DNA of 64,000 nucleotides, taken from assembly GCA_003993805.1 (NCBI GenBank), contig RSEF01000001.1, positions 59,166,806 through 59,230,805 on the forward strand. Direction: 5' to 3'. This document shows positions 54,001 to 64,000 of this stretch, piece after piece (position 1 is the first letter of the stretch; each line of letters starts with the position of its first letter). The translations under genes were made by a program, and so were the position numbers. This DNA comes from Himantopus leucocephalus. Lineage: Eukaryota; Chordata; Aves; Charadriiformes; Recurvirostridae. The notes under the pieces are model-generated. The model did no database searches, was not told the origin of the DNA, and worked only from the letters and a program-made list of their open reading frames with translations.

Positions 54001-55825
54001 TGGCTGGGAAAATTAAAATTTTGTTTCCTTCAAATGCTACATCTCTGTTTTTCCTAGAGGCGGCTACAATTCTTTCTCTGTGATCTAAAATTGCAGCAAT
54101 AATTATATTTCCTATTTTGTTCACTGTAGTTGACTGTTTTGGCAGTCATCCTGTAGCAGTAATCCACACATAAAGAGTCATCTTGCATTTTTCAATCCAA
54201 TTTAAAGGGAATTGTTTCTCAAGAAAAGCAAGGGGGTGAAAATGTTCCCCTCTGGCAAAAACTTCAAGTACTTGGGTATTACATGCAAGAATTTTACCTA
54301 CCTGTCTTATTCATCATTGCATTTTACAAGCACTGATTTAAATTCTTTGCACTTCTATGGAGGCCTGAGAGTTTCTTCATGTTGCTTTTCCCTTAGTTCT
54401 CCCTCAAGTCTCTCAGCCGCTCAGAGAAAGAACTTCAGTTCCCTCTTTCCAGATAACGCTCAGAGCACTGACTGCTCTTGTTTTGTTCTGGGGCTGTTTG
54501 TTTGTTCTAGACCAGGGAAAGGATGCAGTAGAAATTAAGGCAGGGATGCAGTAGGAGGCAAGGGAATAATTATTCATTCTTGCCATCAGCTCATTCTCTT
54601 GGTTTGATTTACACGAGTTGCCCCAAAGTTTTCCTTCTAATTATTTTTGCTGAAATACCCAGAAGCCTTTGATAATGGCATTTACATGTATAATTTAGCA
54701 TTATTAATGTTAAACAAAGCCTTTGAAATCCCCTCCATTCTGCAAGCCCCATACCCTTTCAAAACAAATTATTTCTACAATAACCTCCCCCAGACACACA
54801 CACACCCCACCGCTATTTTGTTAAGTCCGGACACTTTTTCCTGTTCCCCATTCATTTTCAATCTTAATATTCTCTAAGTCATAAAGATACGAGAGCAGCA
54901 CAACAATGAAGATGCTGGGGCCAGAAACAGTTAGGGTCAGGGCAGACATAAAACAAGGTGACTAGAAATTCAGCCTTTAAATCCTGCACGTTCCAACTGC
55001 TGAAGCTATCTCTGCATTCCAGACAGGGCACCAGAGAGGCAAGCACCTGAAATAACAGCATTACAAGAAAGACAAATTTCAGGATATCTCAGGAACAACT
55101 AAAAAAAGAAAGTACTGAAAGTTTAGGAAGCAGAATTGGTATTTGGGAAGCATCCTGCCTCCCCATCCCCGCACATGGAAGTTTTCAGCCATCTTTCCAG
55201 CTTACACCACCAAAACCTACTCATCACCTGAGGAAGCTCCAGATACATCTGTTGCAATTACAGGAAGTCTTAGGAGCTTTGGTCTGTTCTTTTTAATTGT
55301 TGTTTTAATTGGCTTTTCCCTCTCCCAGGCATGCAATGATTCAGGCGTCAGTTGTTTCTACAAGACATCCCCCCCCTGCGACCCAGCTGCTGCTCTGCTC
55401 AGCAAACCAAGCTCGCTCCAAGCCGTGCCCCACGCCTTGCTCTCTGCTAGCAGGGGCCTGCTCCAGTGTCCCCATGCAGCTGGGCAGGCAGCACTGGCGT
55501 GCCACAGACAGGAGGCTGATGGTAACATCAGGGCACTTCTACAGCGGCTATTCGGCACGTTGCAGCTTGCCGGGGATGGATACAGGATCCACTCCTGGAT
55601 CAGAGTGCTAAACCCCCGCCTGCTCAGCATTGCAGCCCAAAAACTTGCGGTGTGCTTGCTAGGGGGACACAGCAATGGTGCAAAAACCTAATAGATCAAT
55701 GCCAATATAAACTGAAATTGCAGGGGAAAAGAGTCACAAAGAGTTTTTGTACCACAAGAGCAATTCTAGAAAGTTTCTGCACCTCAAATTCATGCATCAC
55801 TTCTGGGGAATCTTAATGCCATTTC

Positions 55826-56075
55826 ATGGAATCACAGAAATGCTGGCAGGATGGGGCCTTGAAGGATCCCTTCGCAACAAGACCAGCAACAACACCAGAT
55901 CCAATCAGTCAGCTGTGGCTGACCTCGGGGCCCTTGTTCCTGCACTGCACTACCATCTTACTGAAAATTCTTTTCCTGATGTCCAGTGAGCTACCATGGC
56001 TTCTCGTTACACTGTCTGGCACTACCAAGAACGGTTTGGCTCCATCGTCTTTGTAACTGCTCTTCAAACAGTGAT
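55826..56075 (-). mobile_element. Old CR1 fragment with ORF2 C-terminal remnant
   Basis: The plus strand starts GGAATCACAGAAATGCTGGC and AGGATGGGGCCTTGAAGGAT, resembling the older CR1 3' end. Further on TTTTCCTGATGTCCAGTGAG and GGCTCCATCGTCTTTGTAAC match internal CR1 blocks. The minus-strand translation includes SLDIRKRIFSKMVVQ, the decayed form of the conserved LDIRKxFFxxxVV motif. It lies back to back with a second old CR1 relic in the opposite orientation. Confidence 0.8.
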
Positions 56076-56344
56076 GGACACCTACACCTCTTACCCACAT
56101 CTTAGAGGGCAGAGCGGAAAACAGTCCCTCGGGACAGCACAGGGTACATTATATCTGTGTCAGGGCCAGCTCAGTTAGACACTGCAAGCAACATCCACGG
56201 TCTACAGATCTTCCATGTTTCCACTGAAGAGTCTCTGTTGAATTCCTTCCCCAAAGGGATGCAGAAGAGGCAAAAAAGGTAGAAGAACGGATGACACAAC
56301 TGGAAAGGTCTTCCTGAGAATCAACTAAATAAATTACAATTCTC

Positions 56345-56786
56345 CTGCAGAAAAGTGACGGCTAGGGGGGAATATGGTAAGGACTTCTAAGCTCAGGGGC
56401 TGGATAGAGAAGGTGAAGAGGGAATAACTGTTAGCTACTTTTTTCCAGTAAAAGAATGAGGGGCTATCAAATAAGAATGCCACGTGGCAAATTTCCAACA
56501 AAGAACTTCTTCACCCCGTGAGCAGTTAAGTGGTGAAACTCCTTGTCTCTTGGATGCTAAAAACGTGCATAGGTTTGTAAATGCCAAGAATTTGCATGTG
56601 GGTAAGTAAATGGATGAAAAACCCATCCAGTGGTACTAAATACAAAGATACAGCAACTAGCTTAGAAAGTTCCAAGCCATAACTCACGGGATGCTTGGAG
56701 AACTGGGGAAGTATCTCTAATTGATCCTCTATCTGTTGCTGTTGGATGCAGAATACTGGGCTAAATCAGCTTTTGATCTAAGCCAG
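56345..56786 (+). mobile_element. Ancient CR1/L3-like LINE 3' region
   Basis: On the plus strand, blocks appear in the order of an old CR1-type 3' region: GGGGGAATATGGTAAGGACT, AGAGGGAATAACTGTTAGCT, AAAGAACTTCTTCACC, GTGGTGAAACTCCTTGTCTC, and a terminal GCAGAATACTGGGCTAAATC. The last block matches the characteristic AGGATACTGGGCTAGATGG motif near the 3' end of such elements. About 440 bp are preserved, unusually long for an element this diverged. No intact frame remains. Confidence 0.75.
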
Positions 56787-58437
56787 TTCACACATCATTA
56801 CAAAACAGTTTCTAAATTAGTATTTACTGGACAAATTTAAGTCTCTCCTGTGACAATATAGCGAAGTCCCTACCACTATGGGTCAAACCAATTTACAATT
56901 CTACCCACCTCTTTTTATTTAAATGCTGCATCATTAAACAGAATCAAGACTTTTGGCTTCCTGGAGAAAAAGAGTGTGCCTGATCACCCCATCAGTCCAA
57001 CGGAACGTTACTTCCGTCCCACACCAGCCAAAGGTGCAGAGCACCTGGGATTGAGCCCAAGGACTTCAGCCATGGCACATCACTCTGCTACACTCTTCAC
57101 TTCACAGATAACTGCCCCCAGCTCCAGAACATCTTTTATGAACAAGCAGCAATGCTGTACCATGGCCAGGACAGAACAGGCTTTGAGGCCAATCATCTTC
57201 TCAACCAAAATTTACACCTTCGTCTCCACTCCAAACATTCACAATCCATTATTTTTGCCCTTCCCTGATTTTCTGCCCTCTGCTATGCATGGAAGTCCAA
57301 AAATATACCACAAGGTTAAAAACTGGTCTTGAGGTAGTAGCCCATTCAGGCAGGGGAAGAATGAGGAAGGAAGCCTCATCACATCACCTTTTCATTTCTG
57401 CCCTGATGGGTAGGAAACGCTGGACTGTACTGCTATGCCACGCATCACCTCACACTGTCATGATGACACTCCTCAGGGACAGCGGATCTGCTCCCAGCCC
57501 CTGACACTACTCACCCACCAGGACCTGCCCACTTCGGGCATGCCTCCATTTCTGCGAGTTTCTAGTGCTGCCTATGCCAACTCCTTTCTCTTCCTACTCC
57601 CTTGTGTTGGAGGCATAGCCCAGGGAAGACAGTTTGGCTGGGGGCATTCCTGTGTCAGACTAATCCCAGCTGCCACAGGGGCCCTGGGAGTCTGTCAGCA
57701 GCCAGAATAAACTGAGGTGGGTCTGACACGCCAAATCCCAAGCCAGCAAGGGGAATACACAGGTGCAGAAGTGGTGTAAAGCCACTTGTCTGCTTCAGCA
57801 CACTGACACGTACCAGGCACAGCTCAGCGTGTCCGGGGACAAGGCCCAGCAGCACGATGCCCCAAGAGACAGATGACTCCTATGGTCTCGCTGCAGGTGC
57901 CTGCCCCATAGAGGATGGGACCTTGGGGAGCCAAGGCTGTCCAACAGATTTGTGCATGCCAGCACACTTATGTTTGCCCCAGGTTTATTCCACTAGCTTT
58001 TTTAGTCCTAAGATATATTCTAAACTAAACAACTCTCACCCCGGCACCCAGCTCCAGACAGTCCCGGTTGCAGCTGGGCAGAGATGAGGCAATGGTTTAC
58101 TGAGCAGGGAATAAGCACGCCACGATCCCACGCTGCCATGCCCTGCTAAGCTCACCACCTTTACGCCTCTCCTACCCCTCCTCGCCCTGATCCTGCGGCA
58201 GGTTCATTGAGGAACGCAAAGTTGGTCCTCGCAGAGCCAGCGCACGCCAAGCTGGCACGGGCTTCAGAGGAATTAATTCAGACGGGCAAAGTCTGATCCC
58301 TTTCAGGGAGCGTGCGAGAGAGGAGGCAGCGCTCAGCACTTCAGACATCAAGGGAGAGTAAGAGAAAAAGAGATGAGAGAAAGCCTCACATAGAAAAGGC
58401 AGCAGGGAAAATGTCCTAATTTGGAGAGACAGGCCTC

Positions 58438-58451
58438 ATTGCCATGGCAAC
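58438..58451. promoter_or_regulatory. RFX X-box-like palindrome
   Basis: ATTGCCATGGCAAC differs from the ideal RFX palindrome GTTGCCATGGCAAC only at the first base. It is in unique intron sequence after a purine-rich stretch (58.32-58.43 kb). Function is inference. Confidence 0.45.
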
Positions 58452-61400
58452 CCAGAATCGCCCCAGAGCGGCCAGATCCAACTTTGTATATGGTGTTAAA
58501 CGATTCAACCATTAAGGGAAAATACTAAGGGGAAAAAAATAATGGGGCTGTGGAAAGGAAAGTATTTGGCAACAAAGATTTTTCCTCTGGGGCTACTTGG
58601 GCAACTGAAGTGAACCTTTTGAGTCTTAAGTTGTATTTTTCCCCCCATCTTTAGGTGCAGACACGTTTTTGTGCATTTGCTTCATTTCTGGGGAATGAGT
58701 CACTCCTTCCTCACTGCACTGCCTTCCCTCACCAGCCTGGTGCTCACCAGCACTCGGGCCAGATCCTGCCTCCTAGGCAACTTGGGGAGAAAAGGCAACA
58801 GGAGGCCCTGCTCCTTTCTTTAAAGCCCCCTGCAAAGACCTCCCAGGACAAGGCAGAAATTGGGAAGGCATGGCAAACCACATGGGGACAGTGTAGGATG
58901 GCAGTACATGTCACCAAGGAGGTAGCATGCAATACAGGGTGGCAGTAACCACTAGCAGCTCCAGCCTCTGGTCCGTGGCCTTGAGGAGGCACATACGGGA
59001 TGTTTGCAAGAGAGCTGAGGGCTGCTGAACACATCTGGCCATGGGGTAGGCAAGAGGAGCGGCGAGAGAGATACACTCGCTAGAGTCACACAATGCACAT
59101 ATTGTTGGCTGACAGAGGAAGGTGCATCCCTGCAGTTGTTAATTAATTATCTGATCTCACCCTGAGATCTTTCTGCCTGCTTTAGTGTATGAATTACTCT
59201 GAACATCATGTCAAACCTCCTCTTCCCCACACCCTCGCCTCCTTCCACCCTCACTCTTGGGGTACCCTAAGCCCCTCCTCTGCACTGCTGCCTTTTGTCA
59301 AACACCCCCATTCAGCAGGTCTCCTCATCCTTTTCTTACCCCTGGCACAGTTCTACCACCTCTTCTCAGCCCCCACAAGAAGTCCCACCCATTCTGCAGG
59401 TGTTCCCCCTCAAAGGGTGCTAGCACATGGAGGTGGACAAGTAGGAAGAATAATAAGTCCAGGTGAGCGGCAAGGAAGGAATATCAGAATATGACTTTAT
59501 CCTCTGGAGGTTCCCTCCTTGTAACTGAAAGAACAAATCCCAGCAGGTGAGTTCCCAGAGGACCATCCCCTACAGATTACCTAAGTGCAAAGCGATAAAT
59601 TGATTGTCACAACAAGCTCCTTGTCACCTCATAAGTGTCTAACCTACTCCTGTCAACTCATTTCCCTATCCAACTCGTTCGTCAAACGGCAGCAAAACAT
59701 TTGGCCAAAAGGATTCCTTGATAGCAGGGATGCACGCAGCGTGGAGGAGGACAGGACGTGCTTCTGCGTGGGCATGGTTATGTAGAGACACAGCCACACA
59801 TCTTCTCCATGCTGCTACCCCTTGCCATACAAAACCACTTCTCCCTGGCCACAGAAACCCAAACATGCCAAGCAAGAAAATCCTTTTCCCTGTATTGCAC
59901 TCTAGACTAGACCAGGAGAGGGGAAAATGGAAAAACTAAACTCACTCCTCTACTACCAAACAAAAGCCATCAATGTATGATTTGAGAGATTTGTGTATTT
60001 TATAGCAGCAGCACGGCAGGAGCTGCTGGCTGGCTACTGGCACTCTGGAAACATAAAATGCTTCCCCACAGCTTGTATTGTATGTTACTGAGTATTATTA
60101 CAGGCACGTCTTAAGACACAGAGCAACACACTGCTGGACCAGTACAGTGACCAGTGAGCGACACTGTCGGACAGAAGTGTGGCCTTAAGCACAGCAGGAG
60201 ACAAATACAACTCACAACCTCCATTTCTCCTCCCAGTGGTCAGCATCACAGCATGTTTTTGCCAGCCCGTTTTGCCTCTGGCGAGAAAGCTGCCAGCCAC
60301 AGCGTCAGTTTAGAACAATTAAGCAGATGAAACTTCAAATCCGCATGTGTGCATAAAATCTTCCAAGGGAGCTCAGGCAAGGGCAAAGGGATCAGACAGA
60401 GAGAACGGCTGGGACAAGCCCTGGTGAAGATGAGCCCCATGGCCCCACGCCAGGACATGGAGACAGCGAAGGTTAACGGCAGCATGGCTCATTGGGGGAG
60501 AATGGACCATGGGCACGAGGAACGGCACAGCACAGCCCAGTGAGGTCTCCAGCCATTCCCTAAATGAAGTTGTTCCACCATCTGCAGGCGAGCACACTTT
60601 GGCATTAAACATTTTGCATGAAGGCCTAATTAATGGAGCACAAAGTGACTTATTAAATCTAAATTAAGGAACCAACTGACTAGCAAACAAAATTACATCT
60701 CTGGCCAGGTAATGGCTGTATCAAACATTTGGATGTGCCCAAAGCCCAGCAAAATTCACCTAGCAGATTCCAAATAAGAAAAAGTTTACCAAAAGATAAT
60801 CAGAGACTTTTAAAACAAAAGAGAGGGAGGCCACATGAGTTTGGGGAGTCTGTCAGATTACCAAAATTAGCAGAAAGAGGAGGCTGGCTGGTTCATCCTC
60901 TGTCCAGTTCCTCCCTATCTCCTTCCACCTCAGCAGTGCTGTCTCCTTCAGGCACGCACATATTCCAAAACTGTGTCAGTCCCATTATAAATGATTTCAG
61001 TGTTCAGACTGCAACTACAGGAGATTAGCCCACAGAGCAAAGGAGGACTCGCTGCTCAAAGACATGTCCAAAGTGTGCTGAGCATTTCCCTGCCCCGCAT
61101 CTCATCTCATTACACCTTTTGGGCTTTCCTGTCTCTCCCCTTCCCAGGGGTTCACCTCTTTCAGCACATCCCCTCCTCTAGATCAAGGTATACACACTCC
61201 CTTTTTTTCACCTTCAGGCTGACTCCCCCTCAGCCCACCCAAGGCACCCGCTGGTTAGAGTATGCCCTGATCTCCTTCAGTGCCACTCGAGGAACCCAAA
61301 CCACCACAGTTTGCTGTAGCCACAAGGCTAATAACAAGGCTAGACAGAAAGCCCAACCAGCCCAAAAGCAGAAAAAAGTGGGGCAGAAAACAGATGTCTG

Positions 61401-61679
61401 CTTGTCAGTTATGAAGAAAACCAAGGTGCAATTCACGTTTCAAGTGCAATTTTTAAGTCTCTGCATTGAAAATATAGTTAAAGGCATGTGCCCTCCTCTT
61501 CCACAGAGGATACCAACGAAATAATCCAATTACTGCTGCTGTCATCAGGCTAATTTCTTTCCTCAAGAGGTCTGGTTTTTGATAGAAATATTAAAATCTC
61601 CAAGCCTTGCGCCATGTTCTCCTTCAAAAGCTAACTGATAGGAGCACGCGACACTGAGCAAGTGCCTGTTCATGACTAT

Positions 61680-61860
61680 GTCTCATTTGCTGCTGCAATC
61701 CAAGCCACCGCGGTACGGTAGCGTGAGTCACAGAGCGCACACATGTGTGCCGAGCACAAGTGTGAACCGAACATCCAACCCCGAGAGACAGCGCCGCTCG
61801 CATTACACGCTCGTCTATGCGAATCACAGAGCAGGACCGTGCTGGGGTGAATCAGAGTGA
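61680..61860. promoter_or_regulatory. Small CpG-dense stretch, candidate regulatory element
   Basis: CpGs recur every 10-15 bp (for example CCACCGCGGTACGGTAGCGT, and GCGCCGCTCG further on), whereas flanking intron is nearly CpG-free. No known gene or repeat explains it. Confidence 0.3.
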
Positions 61861-62853
61861 GTCACCGTGGGAGAATGTGGCAGGGAGGGCGAGCACGCTG
61901 CAAGCATGTTTGGGACATACTGTGCACGGGTCACTTGTGCAGAAATCTCAGCTCCCGAGACACTCCGACGCAGGGCTTTGCCCACCTTCTACGTGCATTT
62001 TTAGCTTGCTTTCTTTAGGAAACAAGGCTCTTGCAAACCTAATGTGTGTGTGTTTGTGCGTGTGTGAGTCAGGCTTCCCAGTAACTCTTGAACCTGCTGG
62101 CCAATTTCCACCTGATTTGACAAAGGGGCAGAGGACTCAAGCAGAATTAAATTCTTACAGTGCTGTACAAAATACAGCCCTCGACTGCATGCAGTCCCAA
62201 AGCCTTTGTCTGGCCCCACAGCAGTGTGTATGATTCACCCACTCACAGTCAAAGGCTCACTAGGAAATCAAATAAACTTCATCCTGACCTGGCAGCATGC
62301 CTGTAGTGGGCAGCCCCTACACACAGAACCCCAGGGGCACCACAGTACATCTCTCTTTTGCCTAGCCAGAGGGTATAAAAGACACAGTGGAAACGGGGAG
62401 AAAAGCAACAGGAGACCTGGGGGAAATGGGATTATTGTAGGGAGGAGGTGTAGCCAGCGCCTGAAAAACTGAAGCGGCTATGGGCACACCCACTTACTTG
62501 GACTGCACATCTGCTAGTTGCAACAGGGCGGTGGGTGCAGAAATGAGATCCTTTTAATGCCCCCAGCCCTCACCACTGGGGGAAGGATGAGTTCAGCTCT
62601 TCTGAAATCTCTTCACCCAACTCAAGTTCTGTCCTCTGTAGACTCTCTGGTGTCTACTAAGGACTGAGCTCACATCACAGTCTTAGTCTATAATTCAGTT
62701 AAAGAGTCAATTAACCATGAGATTGTGAATCCACTGAAAACAGGATTCATTCATTTGGAAGCTGGCAAAATTACTTGTTCCATTGCCTTTCCACTCACTC
62801 CATCTTCTCAACAAGCTGTTCCAATGTCAGGTCATAAAATTCATTTTCATGTT

Positions 62854-62882
62854 GGGGGGGGGGGGNGGGGGGGGGGGGGGGG
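62854..62882. repeat. Poly-G tract with one undetermined base
   Basis: 28 G plus an N at 62866. The ambiguous base inside the homopolymer points to a base-calling or assembly problem, so the true length is uncertain. Confidence 0.97.
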
Positions 62883-64000
62883 AAGAGAGAAAAAAGCAAA
62901 AAGCCTCTAGTGTAGATTTGCAAAAGCAATGAAGGACTCTAGGTGTTTATTCAGAGATACAACATGAAAGGCCCAACTTTCAGAAGGTGGATATGCCCAG
63001 CATTTTTTCAAATCTGAGATGCCTTAACCTGTCTCATGTTGGATGTCAAAAAAACGGCACCTATAATCACTCTTCACACTCGAAACACTTTAGCCTACTT
63101 TGATCACCGTCGTTTCCTGGGAGGTGGGCAGAGCCCATTCAGATACCAGGTGTCCTGCGCCTGGCAGCTTGGCAGGCAGTGCCGCGTGGAAAAGGCGCTC
63201 CACTCCACCAGCCCTGATGCCACCTGTTCCCAACCCTCCCGCCGCCCACCCAGCCCTGCCGCACTGAGGAACAGGCTGAGCCTGGCCCACAGCCCGGGCC
63301 ATGAAGGAGCCCAAATGGAGCCAGGCAACTTGGAGACACGGAAGGCAGGCACTTGTGAGAGATGTTCTCTCCATACACCGTTATCTGACAAATGTGCCAG
63401 TATCCAACAAGAGCCTCTCTCTCTACTTCCCGAGTGACTGTCTCCTTTGTTAAGAATCCATTGACCCCCTCCTTTTTATCTACAGTACCTTCAGAAGAGG
63501 GTTGTCTTCCTTACATTTCTGCTAAGCTCACTAGGTGGTTTGTAGGGTTTTTTTTTTTAACTGTCTCTAGTACATAACTGAAAGGTATTGGTAATCATTG
63601 GCTCAGTGCGTTCCCTGAAGGAAAGCGCGTACTCTCCTTTCTCAACCTCCTTCCATACTGCACCAGCAATGGGAGATTCCCTGCTCACCACAAGCCTTTG
63701 TGAACTGGAAGTCATGGAAACACTGTATTTCCAATGAGGAGAGTCTCAGCAAAAAGAGGCCATCCCCGTCAGATGGAAAACTCATTTATTTCAAGAGGGT
63801 CAGAGCTACATGCGGCCACTTGCAAGGAAGAATATTTCTGGCAATAGTAATTTTACCTTGCACTCAGCCCCATGCAGGGTATGTGAACCCTATGACTTGC
63901 TAGGCTTAAATAGAAGTTAAGATAATAAAACCCTCCCAGATCTCTGGCCTCTGATAAATGTGAAGAGCTAGTTAACGCGGCACACCAAACATTGAAACTT

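Larger units (their letters stand above)
25671..64000 (-). other. GRIN2B: GRIN2B intron upstream of the exon (partial, 3' part)
   Basis: Over 38 kb precede the acceptor in the direction of transcription, and I find no recognisable exon or RNA gene. It holds CR1 remnants near 41.3, 51.0, 55.8 and 56.3 kb, MIR relics at 43.0 and 46.9 kb, simple repeats, a poly-G tract with an N, and the candidate regulatory stretches listed separately. Apart from these, 25.7-27.0, 27.1-34.1, 34.2-37.1, 37.2-39.8, 44.4-46.8, 47.7-51.0, 51.1-54.6, 56.8-58.4, 58.5-60.5, 60.7-61.6, 61.9-62.8 and 62.9-64.0 kb show nothing I can name beyond ordinary unique intron sequence. Intronic status follows from the exon and its phase, not from seeing the other intron end. 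Confidence 0.85.

Noticed and set aside
55143..55691. 182-codon open frame on the plus strand with a hydrophobic stretch
   Set aside because: No recognisable family, low-complexity codon choice, no splice-site or promoter context, and it lies within a GRIN2B intron on the opposite strand. Best explained as chance.
60991..61524. 177-codon open frame on the plus strand
   Set aside because: No domain or motif recognised; composition matches surrounding intron. Treated as chance.

Overview
This window reads as vertebrate genomic DNA, most likely from a bird. It is almost entirely intronic and carries one clear coding exon on the minus strand (25039-25637). The encoded 199.7 codons are the second half of the amino-terminal (LIVBP-like) domain of the NMDA glutamate receptor subunit GluN2B (GRIN2B). 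The subunit assignment rests on several diagnostic residues that fall at the known mature numbering (Phe176, Pro177, Glu201, Glu236, Glu284, Cys321). The avian call rests on the repeat complement: CR1 LINE fragments of several ages in the typical bird form and amniote MIR/CORE-SINE relics. I see nothing resembling mammalian L1 or Alu. No prokaryotic features, operons, CRISPR arrays or RNA genes are visible.

Layout: the gene is read right to left. Positions 25638-64000 are the 3' part of the intron upstream of the exon, and 1-25038 are the 5' part of the intron downstream. Neither intron ends inside the window, so the neighbouring exons (roughly residues 1-137 and 338 onward) lie outside. Repeats include CR1 3'-end fragments (about 0.9, 9.1, 11.4, 16.7, 41.3, 51.0, 55.8 and 56.3 kb), MIR/CORE-SINE relics (10.0, 15.9, 20.5, 43.0 and 46.9 kb), two small tandem duplications (13.0 and 22.7 kb) and several simple repeats. 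A 29-bp poly-G tract containing an undetermined base (62.86 kb) looks like a sequencing or assembly trouble spot.

The rest is unique intronic sequence. A few places look more like cis-regulatory DNA than background: GC/CpG-rich blocks near 39.85-40.28, 43.85-44.34 and 61.68-61.86 kb; RFX X-box-like palindromes at 34.13, 40.02 and 58.44 kb; CRE-like half sites near 44.1-44.3 kb; and AT-rich, homeodomain-motif-rich stretches at 40.84, 42.64, 54.65 and 60.58 kb. These are inferences from motif content; no conservation or chromatin data were available. I found no convincing undescribed biological system. The many 60-180 codon open frames elsewhere have no recognisable family and behave as chance frames in intron DNA.
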